A DNA stretch of 64,000 bases from Buchnera aphidicola (Cinara laricifoliae). GTDB lineage: Bacteria > Pseudomonadota > Gammaproteobacteria > Enterobacterales > Enterobacteriaceae. Below, one piece after another: positions 21,819-31,579 of the stretch (its first letter is position 1; every line of letters starts with the position of its first letter). Under the pieces are notes generated by a model that saw only the letters and a program-made list of their open reading frames with translations, had not been told where the DNA came from and did not search any database. The DNA lies in contig NZ_LR217717.1 in assembly GCF_900698945.1 (NCBI RefSeq), positions 372,001 through 436,000 on the forward strand, read 5' to 3'. The position numbers and the translations under genes were made by a program.

Positions 21819-22205
21819 TTAAAATTGTATAATACGATCACTATCATGTATGGAATACGATAATTCACTTAAAGTCATCCACTGAAACGAAGAAGAAAAA
21901 TTACTTTTAATCTTTTTAATCTTATTTATAGATTTATGTAATAAAATCCCTCTCCTATAGGAAGAACTAGGACACACACATAACGGAATATTATATTTTT
22001 TTTTTAAATTTATCCATCCATTCAATATATTAAATTCATTTTCTGGAGGATAAATCATACAGTTAGCGTTATATACACCTGAAGCATAAAAAAAAACTTT
22101 TTTTATATAAAAATTTGATAAAATAATTGACTTTATAAATAAAAAAGCAGTTATAGCATTTTGAGTACCATAAGGTAAACCGGTTACAAACACAATATAA
22201 CGCAT
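21819..22205 (-). CDS. tusD: Sulfurtransferase complex subunit TusD
   Basis: Subunit of TusBCD that carries the persulfide Cys. The protein is 128 aa, the same as E. coli, with MRYIVFVTGLPYGTQNA, FFYASGVYNAN and LCVCPSSSYRRG, which contains the candidate acceptor Cys, and it ends DRIIQF. It is the first gene of tusDCB, upstream of rpsL. Confidence 0.93.
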   Translation of the reverse strand: MRYIVFVTGLPYGTQNAITAFLFIKSIILSNFYIKKVFFYASGVYNANCMIYPPENEFNILNGWINLKKKYNIPLCVCPSSSYRRGILLHKSINKIKKIKSNFSSSFQWMTLSELSYSIHDSDRIIQF

Positions 22206-22451
22206 ATTTTAACCGTAATAATAAATTTTATAATAAATATATGTATTATTTTTAAATATAATAAAAATAATTAATTTTATTATTGTCAAAATAATAATAT
22301 ATTACAATTTTTTATAAACATACATAAATATTAAATAAAAAAACTAATATTTTTAACTTAAAAAATATATTAGAATACAAAAATATATTATACTTGAAAA
22401 AATAATTAAATATTATAATTATTTTATATAATATTCAAATATTTTTATTTA

Positions 22452-23462
22452 TTATTTCAATGCTTGTAGAATATTAAAAAAATTTTTTTGACTATAAATT
22501 AACGATTTTTTTGAACCAAATCTAAGAATATCAATTAAATAATCTTCATCTTTTCGAAATTTAAAATATAACTTTTGTATTTTTAAAATTCTATCACAAA
22601 CAATATCCGATAATTGTTCTTTAAAATCAAAATATCGATAATTTTTAAATTCATCTTCAAGCACAGAGATATTTTTTTTCGTTAAAAAAGATAAAATCAA
22701 TAATAAATTAGAAATACCTGGTTTATTAAAAATATCATATTTTATCCGAGATAAAGGATCCGAATCAGTTAATGAATGTAATAATTTAAATCGTATTGTA
22801 TCAAGACTATCTAATAGAAAAATTGTATTATTTATATTGTTATCTGATTTTGACATTTTTTTTGTTGGTTCTTGTAACGCCATAATTTTACATTGCCTTG
22901 AAAAATCTAAAATATCTGGAATAATAAAAATATCTCCATATATAGAGTTAAAACGACGAGCAATTTTTTGAACTAATTCAATATGTTGTTTTTGATCTAA
23001 ACCAACAGAAACACAATTTGTCTGATATAATAAAATATCTGCAGCCATTAATACAGGATAACAAAATAAAGATAAATTAATACGTGTCTTATTTATCGAT
23101 AATTTTTTTTTAAATTGTGTCATACGTGATAATTCACCAAAATATACAAAATTACTTAAAATCCAATATAATTGACTATGCGTATAAACATCAGATTGTA
23201 CAAAAATTGTACTATCATTCGGATTAACTCCACAAGACAAATATAATGCGACCATATCTAATATGGTAGTTGAAAAACTATTTTTTATATAATTATTATT
23301 TCTTGAAGTTAAAGCATGTAAATCAGCAATACAAAAAAAACATTGGTACGTTTTTTGTATAGTTTTCCAATTACACATAGTTCCGCAATAATTACCAAGT
23401 GTAAGTAATCCGGTTGGTTGAATTCCTGTAAACATTACATCTCGTTTTTTAACATTGAACAT
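22452..23462 (-). CDS. trpS: Tryptophanyl-tRNA synthetase
   Basis: Class I aminoacyl-tRNA synthetase charging tRNA-Trp. The tRNA itself is at 58.2 kb. It is 336 aa against 334 in E. coli. The HIGH-type motif appears as TLGN within GIQPTGLLTLGNYCG (about 14-28), and KKMSKSDNN supplies the KMSKS loop. It ends the aroK-aroB-rpe-trpS block. The enteric genes between aroB and trpS (damX, dam, gph) are absent. Confidence 0.97.
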   Translation of the reverse strand: MFNVKKRDVMFTGIQPTGLLTLGNYCGTMCNWKTIQKTYQCFFCIADLHALTSRNNNYIKNSFSTTILDMVALYLSCGVNPNDSTIFVQSDVYTHSQLYWILSNFVYFGELSRMTQFKKKLSINKTRINLSLFCYPVLMAADILLYQTNCVSVGLDQKQHIELVQKIARRFNSIYGDIFIIPDILDFSRQCKIMALQEPTKKMSKSDNNINNTIFLLDSLDTIRFKLLHSLTDSDPLSRIKYDIFNKPGISNLLLILSFLTKKNISVLEDEFKNYRYFDFKEQLSDIVCDRILKIQKLYFKFRKDEDYLIDILRFGSKKSLIYSQKNFFNILQALK

Positions 23463-23536
23463 GTGTTAATAATCCTTAAAAATTATATTTATATATATAA
23501 AATATATTTACTTACATAAATTATTATAGATTCATG

Positions 23537-24199
23537 TTAAATAACAATATTTTTAAGATCTTGTATAGTTTTTAAATAATCTTTAGAATGAAAAATAGTA
23601 GATCCAATAACTAAATAATCAGCACCTGATTGAATTATCGAAACAATATTTGATAAATTAATACCCCCATCAACTGATAATATAATATTTTTTTTATTTT
23701 TATTAATTAAATATCGTACATGTTGAATTTTTTTCAAAATATAAGATAAAAATACTTGACCGCCAAAACCGGGATTCACTGTCATAATTAAAATTAAATC
23801 TAAATCATTTATTATATAATCTAAATAATGTAAAGAAGTAGCAGGGTTTAAAGCTATACCAACCCTACAACCAATATTTTTAATCAACCGTATTGTTTTA
23901 TCTAAATGAATAGTAGATTCGGGATGAATAGTAATAAATTTCACATTTAAATCAAAAAATAATGGAATTAAAGAATCTACAGGAGAAGCCATTAAATGTA
24001 CATCAAATAAAGCTGGAATTTTATTCTCTTTAATTGACTTTAGTAAAATAGGACCCATGGTTAAATTAGGAACATAATGATTATCCATTACATCAAAATG
24101 AATTAAATTGCATCCAGCACGTATCATAGTCTTTATTTCACGACCTAAATAGCAAAAATTTGCAGATAAAATAGACGGAACAATTAAAAACTTTTTCAT
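23537..24199 (-). CDS. rpe: Ribulose-phosphate 3-epimerase
   Basis: Interconverts ribulose-5-phosphate and xylulose-5-phosphate in the pentose phosphate pathway. It is a TIM barrel of 220 aa. Metal and catalytic motifs are present: VPSILSANF, HFDVMDNHYVPN, DVHLM, VNPGFGGQ and VDGGI. I chose MKKFLIVPS at 24199 because TGAGGAAATTC precedes that ATG; an ATG four codons upstream has no such site. Confidence 0.97.
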   Translation of the reverse strand: MKKFLIVPSILSANFCYLGREIKTMIRAGCNLIHFDVMDNHYVPNLTMGPILLKSIKENKIPALFDVHLMASPVDSLIPLFFDLNVKFITIHPESTIHLDKTIRLIKNIGCRVGIALNPATSLHYLDYIINDLDLILIMTVNPGFGGQVFLSYILKKIQHVRYLINKNKKNIILSVDGGINLSNIVSIIQSGADYLVIGSTIFHSKDYLKTIQDLKNIVI

Positions 24200-24314
24200 G
24201 AATTTCCTCAATTACAATTAATATATTCTTTTTTATAATAAATTAATTACTTTTTATAACCTTTATTAGATTAATTTAATAAAATATCATATATAATAAT
24301 TACAATAATAAAAA

Positions 24315-25418
24315 TTAAAATTTATATATTTGTTTCTGACATTGTTGAATAGAATTCAATAATATAGACTCTTTTACAGATGAAACTAATTGAACTCTTC
24401 CAATAGATATCGGAATAACTAATCTCATTGTTCTATTTAATACCTTTTTATCACGTAACATTAATAAAATATAATCATCCGGTAACATTTGTTTAGGTCC
24501 TTTAATCGGTAATCCAGCATTATAAAAAATTTTTACTATTCTAAAAAAATCATACTTATTTAATAAATTTAATTGAACAGATAAATATGCCGACATAATA
24601 ATACCTGCAGATACCGCATAACCATGTAACCATTTTCCATATCCGGTATATGTTTCAATAGCATGCGCAAAACTATGCCCTAAATTTAAAAAAACCCGTA
24701 CATCATTTTCTTTTTCATCATTCTCAATAACACGAGTTTTAAGCTCACAACATTTTTTTATGCAAAATAATAATTCTTCTTCTTGCAAATTTAATACTTT
24801 TAATAAATTTTTTTCTAACCAAACAAAAAATTCTTTATCAAAAATAATAGCGTATTTTATAATTTCAGCCATTCCAGATAGAATATGTTTTCGAGGTAAT
24901 GTAGATAGAAAATTTATATCAATAAAAACACCTTTAGGTTGCCAAAACGAACCTATCATATTTTTCCCTAATTTATGATTTACACCTGTTTTTCCGCCTA
25001 TAGAAGCATCTACTTGTGCCAATAAAGTTGTTGGAATCTGAATAAAATTAACTCCTCTTTGATATATTGAAGCTACAAAACCAGTTATATCTCCAATAAC
25101 TCCACCTCCTAATGCAATTAGCGTAACGTCACGACCATACGATTTATTTAATAAAAAATGTATAATATCTTCAACTACCTGTAAATTTTTATAACATTCT
25201 CCATCCTTAATAATAAAAAATGGCACATTTCTTATAATATTATTGATATAAATATATTTTTTTTTTAAAATAATATTTTTTATAGTGTCATTAGTAATAA
25301 TGACACTATTATTTTTTTTTGAAAAAATAGTAGATATAGATATATTTGATGATAATTTATTATAAATGTGTATATCATAACTATTATTATCTAAACTAAC
25401 CCTAATTTTATATACCAT
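24315..25418 (-). CDS. aroB: 3-dehydroquinate synthase
   Basis: Converts DAHP to 3-dehydroquinate, the second step of the shikimate pathway. It is 367 aa. NAD-binding GGGVIGDITGFVAS, the metal-binding Glu/His motifs (EIIKYAII, LGHSFAHAIE) and HGYAVSAG are conserved. It is followed downstream by rpe and preceded by aroK, as in the enteric aroKB operon. Confidence 0.97.
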   Translation of the reverse strand: MVYKIRVSLDNNSYDIHIYNKLSSNISISTIFSKKNNSVIITNDTIKNIILKKKYIYINNIIRNVPFFIIKDGECYKNLQVVEDIIHFLLNKSYGRDVTLIALGGGVIGDITGFVASIYQRGVNFIQIPTTLLAQVDASIGGKTGVNHKLGKNMIGSFWQPKGVFIDINFLSTLPRKHILSGMAEIIKYAIIFDKEFFVWLEKNLLKVLNLQEEELLFCIKKCCELKTRVIENDEKENDVRVFLNLGHSFAHAIETYTGYGKWLHGYAVSAGIIMSAYLSVQLNLLNKYDFFRIVKIFYNAGLPIKGPKQMLPDDYILLMLRDKKVLNRTMRLVIPISIGRVQLVSSVKESILLNSIQQCQKQIYKF

Positions 25419-25467
25419 AACTATTCAACTCGTATGTTGTTAAAACTCAATTTAACTAAAATGTTAA

Positions 25468-26007
25468 TCAATGTTTAATCATACGATAAAAATATCGTAT
25501 AATATTAGATGTAATTAATGATATACTTTGATTTTGTGTATCAATTATAAAATCAGAAACATTTTGATATATTGGATCCCGTATTTTAGATAATGATTTT
25601 AGTATTTTTTCATTTTCACTATGAATATCTGACAATAACGGTCTTTTTTTATCTAAACGCGTTCTAACTAATTGCTCTTCAACTGTGGTTCGAAGATATA
25701 CCACAATTCCTCTAGAAGTTAAAAAATTTCTTGATTTTATAGAAATTATCGACCCGCCACCCGTAGACAATATTATACCTGTTTTATTAGTTAATTCATT
25801 AATAATTTTTTCTTCTCGTATACGAAACTCAGATTCACCTTCTACATCAAAAACCCAATCTATATCTACTCCTGTTCTTTTTTCAATCTCAAAATCAGAA
25901 TCATAAAATTTCATATTTAAAATACGAGATAAATGACGACCAATAGTACTTTTACCAGCTCCCATAGGACCAATTAAAAAAATATTTTTTTTCTTATATT
26001 CATTCAT
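25468..26007 (-). CDS. aroK: Shikimate kinase
   Basis: Phosphorylates shikimate at the 3-hydroxyl with ATP. It is 179 aa with Walker A GPMGAGKSTIGRHL (about 13-26), the shikimate-binding DSDFEIEKR, STGGG (about 80-84) and the lid R residues in TRLDKKRPLL. It is 49 bases upstream of aroB in the same operon. With aroB and aroE (0.2-1.0 kb) it marks chorismate synthesis as retained. Confidence 0.97.
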   Translation of the reverse strand: MNEYKKKNIFLIGPMGAGKSTIGRHLSRILNMKFYDSDFEIEKRTGVDIDWVFDVEGESEFRIREEKIINELTNKTGIILSTGGGSIISIKSRNFLTSRGIVVYLRTTVEEQLVRTRLDKKRPLLSDIHSENEKILKSLSKIRDPIYQNVSDFIIDTQNQSISLITSNIIRYFYRMIKH

Positions 26008-26187
26008 AGAGACTCCTAAAATAGGATTTAATCATTAAAATAAATTAAAAATAATATTAAAATAAAAGTATTACATATATAATATATATACTGTCATAAA
26101 TTTATTAAATTGATAAAAAACTTGATTTTAAAAATAATATTTTATATTATAAATAATATAAAATATTATACTATAATATAAATAATT

Positions 26188-26275
26188 GGTGAGATGTCCG
26201 AGAGGCTTAAGGAGCATGCTTGGAAAGTATGTATATGATAAAAACGTATCAAGGGTTCGAATCCCTTTCTCACCA
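26188..26275 (+). tRNA. tRNA-Ser (anticodon GGA)
   Basis: Class II tRNA with a long variable arm (GTATATGATAAAAACGTATC). The acceptor stem is GGTGAGA/TCTCACC and the anticodon loop TTGGAAA gives GGA. It is almost identical to the enteric tRNA-Ser(GGA). CCA is not encoded. Confidence 0.96.
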
Positions 26276-26348
26276 AAAAAAAATTAATTTAATTATATAT
26301 AAATTATTATTTATATATAATTAATTTGATTTAAAATAAATATATTAA

Positions 26349-26930
26349 CTAATAATATGAGTGTTGACCCGAAATATGATTAGTTACATCTTCTATTCTA
26401 GAAATTTCAGGAAAATATTTAATTAATTCTTTTTCTATTCCAATTTTTAAAGTAGTGTCTATCATAGAACATCCGTTACAACCACCTAAAAATTTTAAAA
26501 AAACTACTCCTAAACTATTTACTTTAATTAAAGTAACAGAACCACCATGCAGTGATAATTTTGGATTAATTTCAGTATATAAAAAATTCTTTATCTTACA
26601 TTCTAATTTAGAAAATTTTTTTGATTGTTTTAATAACTTTGCATTTGGAGCATTTAAAGTAATTTGCGAACCAAGATCATTTTTAATAAGATCTATTTTA
26701 GAGTTTTTTAAAAATGGTACTAAATATTTACGAAAATAAATCTTAAATTCGATATAAGAAATTTTTTTATCTTTAATAACATCAATATCTTGATACTCAC
26801 AATACGACATACCACATTCAGCGTACATAGTACCAGGCGAGTTCACAAAAATTCTAATATTCGTTCCTTCTTTTTGTTTAGATAATAAATTAATTATATA
26901 TTGTTTAGCTAAATCAGATATTGTAATCAT
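26349..26930 (-). CDS. nfuA: Fe-S biogenesis protein NfuA
   Basis: Carrier that delivers [4Fe-4S] clusters to target enzymes. It is 193 aa, with an N-terminal degenerate A-type domain (about 1-95) and a C-terminal Nfu domain containing LGGCNGCSMID, the CxxC pair that binds the cluster. It is divergent to bioH, like the enteric nfuA/bioH neighbourhood (gntX between them is gone). It complements the isc genes at 58.5-62.7 kb. The likely client for cluster delivery in this window is dihydroxyacid dehydratase (ilvD). Confidence 0.94.
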   Translation of the reverse strand: MITISDLAKQYIINLLSKQKEGTNIRIFVNSPGTMYAECGMSYCEYQDIDVIKDKKISYIEFKIYFRKYLVPFLKNSKIDLIKNDLGSQITLNAPNAKLLKQSKKFSKLECKIKNFLYTEINPKLSLHGGSVTLIKVNSLGVVFLKFLGGCNGCSMIDTTLKIGIEKELIKYFPEISRIEDVTNHISGQHSYY

Positions 26931-27069
26931 AGAATTTTTCTACATAATATGTTATTGTATAATATAAAAATAAATAATTTTATATCTTTAATAAATAAAA
27001 GATATAAAATACTATATTTATGAACATCATCGATAAATTTATAACTATATTTATAGCTATATCAACAAA

Positions 27070-27855
27070 ATGGAAAAAATAATATATCAGTCTATATTTG
27101 GAAAAGGTAAAATACATCTAGTATTCTTACATGGATGGGGTTTACATTCAATTGTTTGGGATAAAATTATTCCTATATTACAACCATATTTTACTTTACA
27201 TATCATTGATTTACCCGGATTCGGAAAAAATATTAATTGTCCAATTATGAATTTTGATCAACTATCTAGTTATTTATTAAAAATAGTAAAATTTAAATCT
27301 ATTTGGTTAGGATGGTCAATGAGCGGGTTAATTATACATCATTTAGGATTACACTATCCACATAAGATACATGCAATAATTTATATCACATCATCACCAT
27401 TTTTTATACAAAAAAAAAAATGGCTAGGAATACCAATTTATAAATTAAAATCTATAAAAAAAAATATTCTAAACAATTATAAAAAATTTTTAACGCAATT
27501 TATTCTAGTACATGTTTTAAATATTAATAAAGTTAATATACACAATATTAAAATAAAAAAATTTTTTTTAAAAAAATATCCTAATCCAAAAAAAAAAGCA
27601 ATTGAAATAGGATATCAATGGTTAACAAAAATTGATTACAGAAGTAAAAAATTATCTAAAAATATTCCAATATTACAAATATATGGAGAATTAGATGATC
27701 TTGTACCTAAACAAATATACCGAAAAATAAAATATTCACGAATAAATTATAATTCCGTTATTATAAATGGCGCCAAACATGCACCATTTTTATCGCATCC
27801 TAATACTTTTTGTAATATTTTATATAAATTCATAAAAAATATATATTTAATATAA
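27070..27855 (+). CDS. bioH: Pimeloyl-ACP methyl ester carboxylesterase BioH
   Basis: Alpha/beta hydrolase that releases pimeloyl-ACP methyl ester for biotin synthesis. It is 261 aa. HGWG (oxyanion region, 21-24), DLPGFG and LYGxLDxLVP-like YGELDDLVP (acid residue) are conserved, as is AKHAPFLSHP (catalytic His). The nucleophile elbow reads GWSMSG, with Ser83 in place but Ser85 where GxSxG enzymes and E. coli BioH (GWSLGG) have Gly. The enzyme may still be active, but this is an unusual change at a strained turn. No other biotin gene lies in the window. The neighbour nfuA supports the orthology. Confidence 0.88.
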   Translation: MEKIIYQSIFGKGKIHLVFLHGWGLHSIVWDKIIPILQPYFTLHIIDLPGFGKNINCPIMNFDQLSSYLLKIVKFKSIWLGWSMSGLIIHHLGLHYPHKIHAIIYITSSPFFIQKKKWLGIPIYKLKSIKKNILNNYKKFLTQFILVHVLNINKVNIHNIKIKKFFLKKYPNPKKKAIEIGYQWLTKIDYRSKKLSKNIPILQIYGELDDLVPKQIYRKIKYSRINYNSVIINGAKHAPFLSHPNTFCNILYKFIKNIYLI

Positions 27856-27917
27856 TTAATAATAATATATGCATAACATATATCATTATATATACAATAT
27901 ATATTGTAACTCAAAAC

Positions 27918-28451
27918 TTAAAAAGGAATATCTTCATCATCAAAATCAATCTTAGAAGTTGTATCGATTAAATGAGATTTATTTTTAAATTCATCAGAAA
28001 TGTTATGAGATACTTTTTCAATAGGTATTGATTTGGATAAATTATTTTCACTAGATATATCTTGCATTTCAGAATCAGATAATGATGATACATTATTCAT
28101 ATTACGAGATCCTAACATTTGCATAGAACCAGTTACACTAACTATTATTTCTGTAGTATAACGATCAAGTCCGTTTTGATCTTTCCATTTACGAGTTTGT
28201 AAAGATCCTTCAATATAAACTTGCGATCCTTTTTTTAAATATTGACCAGAAATTTCAGCAAGCTTTCCAAATAAAACGACACGATGCCATTCAGTTTTCT
28301 CTTTTGTTTCACCGGTATTTTTATCTTTCCAAATATCAGAAGTCGCTAAATTAATATTTACTACCGCACCTCCGTTAGGCATGTACCGTACATCTGGATT
28401 TTGTCCTAAATAACCAATCAAAATTACTTTATTTACGCCTCTACTTGCCAT
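27918..28451 (-). CDS. ssb: Single-stranded DNA-binding protein
   Basis: Homotetrameric ssDNA-binding protein of replication and repair; 177 aa, like E. coli (178). The OB fold spans about 1-112 ([37 protein letters not shown]). It is followed by a low-complexity Ser/Asn linker and the acidic protein-interaction tip DFDDEDIPF. It is convergent with bioH. Confidence 0.98.
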   Translation of the reverse strand: MASRGVNKVILIGYLGQNPDVRYMPNGGAVVNINLATSDIWKDKNTGETKEKTEWHRVVLFGKLAEISGQYLKKGSQVYIEGSLQTRKWKDQNGLDRYTTEIIVSVTGSMQMLGSRNMNNVSSLSDSEMQDISSENNLSKSIPIEKVSHNISDEFKNKSHLIDTTSKIDFDDEDIPF

Positions 28452-28707
28452 ACGTTTTAACCTAAATATAATTAATATAGATATATAATAATCTTAAATT
28501 ATACCACAAAATAAAGAATAATTTAATTATACTAAATATTTTTATAAAATATAATTTATATAATAAATATTTTAATTAAATAAAAAATAATAAAAAATTA
28601 AAAATTATTTTTTATATATCAACATAAATTAAAATAAAAATATTTTTAAAAATAATAATTTTTTAAAAAAATTATACCCCTTACTCCATAAAATATAGAT
28701 ATATACA

Positions 28708-29685
28708 ATGCAAATAAAATATTCAAATAAATTTTCTGTCGCGCCTATGCTAAAATATACTGATAGACATTGTCTATTTTTTTATAGACAACTTACAAAA
28801 TATACCTTGTTATATACTGAAATGATTACTACCAATGAAATGCTTTGTAATAAAAAATTATTTAAAAAAAAACAAATTAAAAATATTAATCCATTAGCTA
28901 TTCAATTAGCCGGAAATAATCACATTCATTTTAAAAAATGCGCAAAAATAGCATATTTATTAGGATTTAGTGAAATAAATTTAAACATTGGATGTCCTTC
29001 TAAACATGCTCAACACGGTAATTTTGGTATATGTTTAATGCACAAACCAAAATTAGTATATCATTTAATAAAATCTATATATTTTACTGTACCAGTTCCT
29101 ATTAGTATTAAAATTAGAATAGGAACAAATAAATGCCATCACTATAAGTTTCTTAAAAACTTTATTCAACTAGTATCTAAAAATAAATATTGTAAAAAAT
29201 TTATCATACACGCTAGAATTGCAGATCTTAACATTAATAGTCCAAAAAAAAATCGTAATATACCTAAATTAAATTATCAATATGTTTATCAAATTAAAAA
29301 AGATTTTCCAAATTTAAAAATTATTTTAAATGGAGGTATTAAATCTATTGAAGAAATACAACAACATTTAAATCATGTTGATGGTATTATGATGGGTAGA
29401 GAAATATATAAAAATCCACTTTTATTAAATCAAATAGATGAAAAAATTTTTTTACAAAAAAAAAGAATCAAAATTAAACAATGTTTGAAAAATATGTTGA
29501 AATATATTATTAAGGAAAAAAAAAACGGAACAAAAATTATTCATATAATTAAACATATGTTAAATATCTTTCATAATCAACCATATTCAAAAAAATGGAA
29601 ATTATATATTACACAATACATACATCATCAAAGTGATATACATTATTTATTTAATAAAATATACAAAATATTTAATAAAAATTAA
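28708..29685 (+). CDS. dusA: tRNA-dihydrouridine synthase A
   Basis: FMN-dependent reduction of uridines 20/20a in the tRNA D-loop. It is 325 aa. The N-terminal FSVAPMLKYTDRHC, NIGCPSKHAQHGNFG with the catalytic Cys, the FMN-phosphate-binding NGGIK and IMMGREIYKNPLLL are all DusA signatures. It is strongly Lys-rich. A small G/C cluster (28673-28689) precedes it in an otherwise A/T-only 256-base spacer. Confidence 0.95.
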   Translation: MQIKYSNKFSVAPMLKYTDRHCLFFYRQLTKYTLLYTEMITTNEMLCNKKLFKKKQIKNINPLAIQLAGNNHIHFKKCAKIAYLLGFSEINLNIGCPSKHAQHGNFGICLMHKPKLVYHLIKSIYFTVPVPISIKIRIGTNKCHHYKFLKNFIQLVSKNKYCKKFIIHARIADLNINSPKKNRNIPKLNYQYVYQIKKDFPNLKIILNGGIKSIEEIQQHLNHVDGIMMGREIYKNPLLLNQIDEKIFLQKKRIKIKQCLKNMLKYIIKEKKNGTKIIHIIKHMLNIFHNQPYSKKWKLYITQYIHHQSDIHYLFNKIYKIFNKN

Positions 29686-29780
29686 AATAATATTATTATT
29701 TAAAAAACTTAAAAATAATAATTTGTATTTAATTAAAAATTAACCTATTAATTAAAATATTCATATATATTTAAAAATTT

Positions 29781-31175
29781 ATGCAAGAGAATCAATTATT
29801 TATGATAGATTTAATAAAAAATAAAAAAATATTTAAAATACCTCCACATTCATTAGAAGCAGAACAATCTGTATTAGGAGGATTAATGTTAGATAATCAA
29901 CAATGGGATATAATTTCTGAATATATTATTACCGAAGATTTTTATAGTCGACAACATCAATTAATTTTTTGCGAAATGAAATACTTAATTGAAAAAGGAT
30001 CTCCTATAGATTTAATTACCTTATCAGAATCATTAGAACAAAAAGGAGAATTAAATAATGTAGGGAGATTTTCTTATCTAGCAGAGATTTCTAAAAATAC
30101 ACCTAGTATTAGTAATATAATTTCCTATGCAGAAATTATACGTGAAAGAGCAATTATACGAGAAATTATTTTAACTGCTCATAATATTGCGCATGCAGGA
30201 TATTACCCAAAAGGACGAACGAGTATAGAATTACTTGATTATGCTGAATCTAGTGTATTTAAAATTTCAGAAACACGTACAACCGATGGTAGTGGTCCAA
30301 AAAATATAGAAAAAATTTTAGATACCACCATTCAATCTATTGAAAAACTTTTAAAAAAACCCCACGACGGAATAACAGGATTAAATACAGGATACCATGA
30401 TTTAAATAAAAAAACATTTGGATTACAGCAATCAGATTTAATAATTATTGCTGCTCGACCATCAATGGGTAAAACAACATTCGCGATGAATTTATGCGAA
30501 AATACTGCTATGTTATACGAAAAACCAATTTTAATCTTTAGTCTAGAGATGCCCGGAGAACAAATTATGATTCGTATGCTTGCTTCGTTATCAAGAGTGA
30601 ATCAATCTAAAATCCGAACCGGTCAATTAAATGATGAAGAATGGAGTAGAATATCTAGCACAATAAACATTTTACTAAAAAAAAAAAATATCTATATAGA
30701 TGATTCATCTGGATTAACTCCAAATGAAGTTCGTTCTCGTTCACGTAAAATATATAGAGAAAATAATGGATTAAGTTTAATTATGATTGACTATCTTCAA
30801 TTGATAAAAATACCAGCATTATCAGGAAATAGAACTTTAGAAATAGCTGAAATTTCTAGAACATTAAAATCATTAGCTAAAGAATTAAATATTCCAATTA
30901 TCGCTTTATCACAATTAAATCGATCTCTTGAACAAAGATCTGATAAAAGACCTGTCAATTCAGATCTTAGAGAATCAGGTTCTTTAGAACAAGATGCAGA
31001 TCTAATTCTATTTATTTATAGAGATGAATTATATCATGAAAACAGTGAATTTAAAGGTATCGCAGAAATTATAATTGGTAAACAAAGAAATGGGCCGACA
31101 GGTACTATACGGTTAACATTTAACGGACAGTGGTCTAGATTTGATAATTATACAAACCAACAATACCATTTTTAA
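29781..31175 (+). CDS. dnaB: Replicative DNA helicase DnaB
   Basis: Hexameric 5'-3' helicase of the replication fork; 464 aa. It has an N-terminal domain (about 20-130), a linker helix and a RecA-type motor with Walker A AARPSMGKTTF (about 229-239), Walker B MIDYLQL and the arginine-finger region RESGSLEQDAD. It follows dusA on the same strand. The start at 29781 gives an N-terminal extension similar in length to E. coli; an internal ATG ten bases on could also serve. Confidence 0.97.
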   Translation: MQENQLFMIDLIKNKKIFKIPPHSLEAEQSVLGGLMLDNQQWDIISEYIITEDFYSRQHQLIFCEMKYLIEKGSPIDLITLSESLEQKGELNNVGRFSYLAEISKNTPSISNIISYAEIIRERAIIREIILTAHNIAHAGYYPKGRTSIELLDYAESSVFKISETRTTDGSGPKNIEKILDTTIQSIEKLLKKPHDGITGLNTGYHDLNKKTFGLQQSDLIIIAARPSMGKTTFAMNLCENTAMLYEKPILIFSLEMPGEQIMIRMLASLSRVNQSKIRTGQLNDEEWSRISSTINILLKKKNIYIDDSSGLTPNEVRSRSRKIYRENNGLSLIMIDYLQLIKIPALSGNRTLEIAEISRTLKSLAKELNIPIIALSQLNRSLEQRSDKRPVNSDLRESGSLEQDADLILFIYRDELYHENSEFKGIAEIIIGKQRNGPTGTIRLTFNGQWSRFDNYTNQQYHF

Positions 31176-31579
31176 AATTTAAAAATAATCATAAATTAAT
31201 ACTTATAATCATAAAATGAATATGTATATTTAAATAAAATAAAAAAATAAATTATAATTATTTTAATTTAAAATCAATTTATTTAAAAACACTTTTCATA
31301 TTATATTTATATTTATAAATATTATTATTAAATAATCTAATATTAACGTTATGCACTCTATCAAATTTTTTATCAAAAATACAAAAATATGAAATATATA
31401 TTTCAATAATATTCATTAAACATAAAAATTATGACTATGTTATAGTATATAATATATTATTTATAATTACTAGAAAATATACTAAAAATATGGTATATAT
31501 AATATACGTAGTCATGATTTAAAATCATTAAAATATATAAAAAAATAAAAATATTTAAATTTATTAAAACAAAAATTAC
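31176..31579. other. 404-base gap between dnaB and ruvX
   Basis: No open frame of meaningful length is visible. In the relatives I remember, gshB precedes yqgF/ruvX at this place. I see no recognisable gshB fragment, so if it was present its sequence has decayed beyond reading. The gap holds a 15-bp inverted repeat described separately (31426-31520). Confidence 0.6.
31426..31520 (+). repeat. Inverted repeat, 15-base arms
   Basis: Arms are AAATTATGACTATGT (31426-31440) and ACGTAGTCATGATTT (31506-31520), with 65 bases between. As plus-strand RNA they pair over 15 positions with two G-U pairs and no mismatch. On the minus strand the same positions would be A-C mismatches, so a plus-strand transcript is favoured. 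A small perfect palindrome (ATGATTT A AAATCAT) overlaps the right arm. It lies between dnaB and ruvX. Confidence 0.5.
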
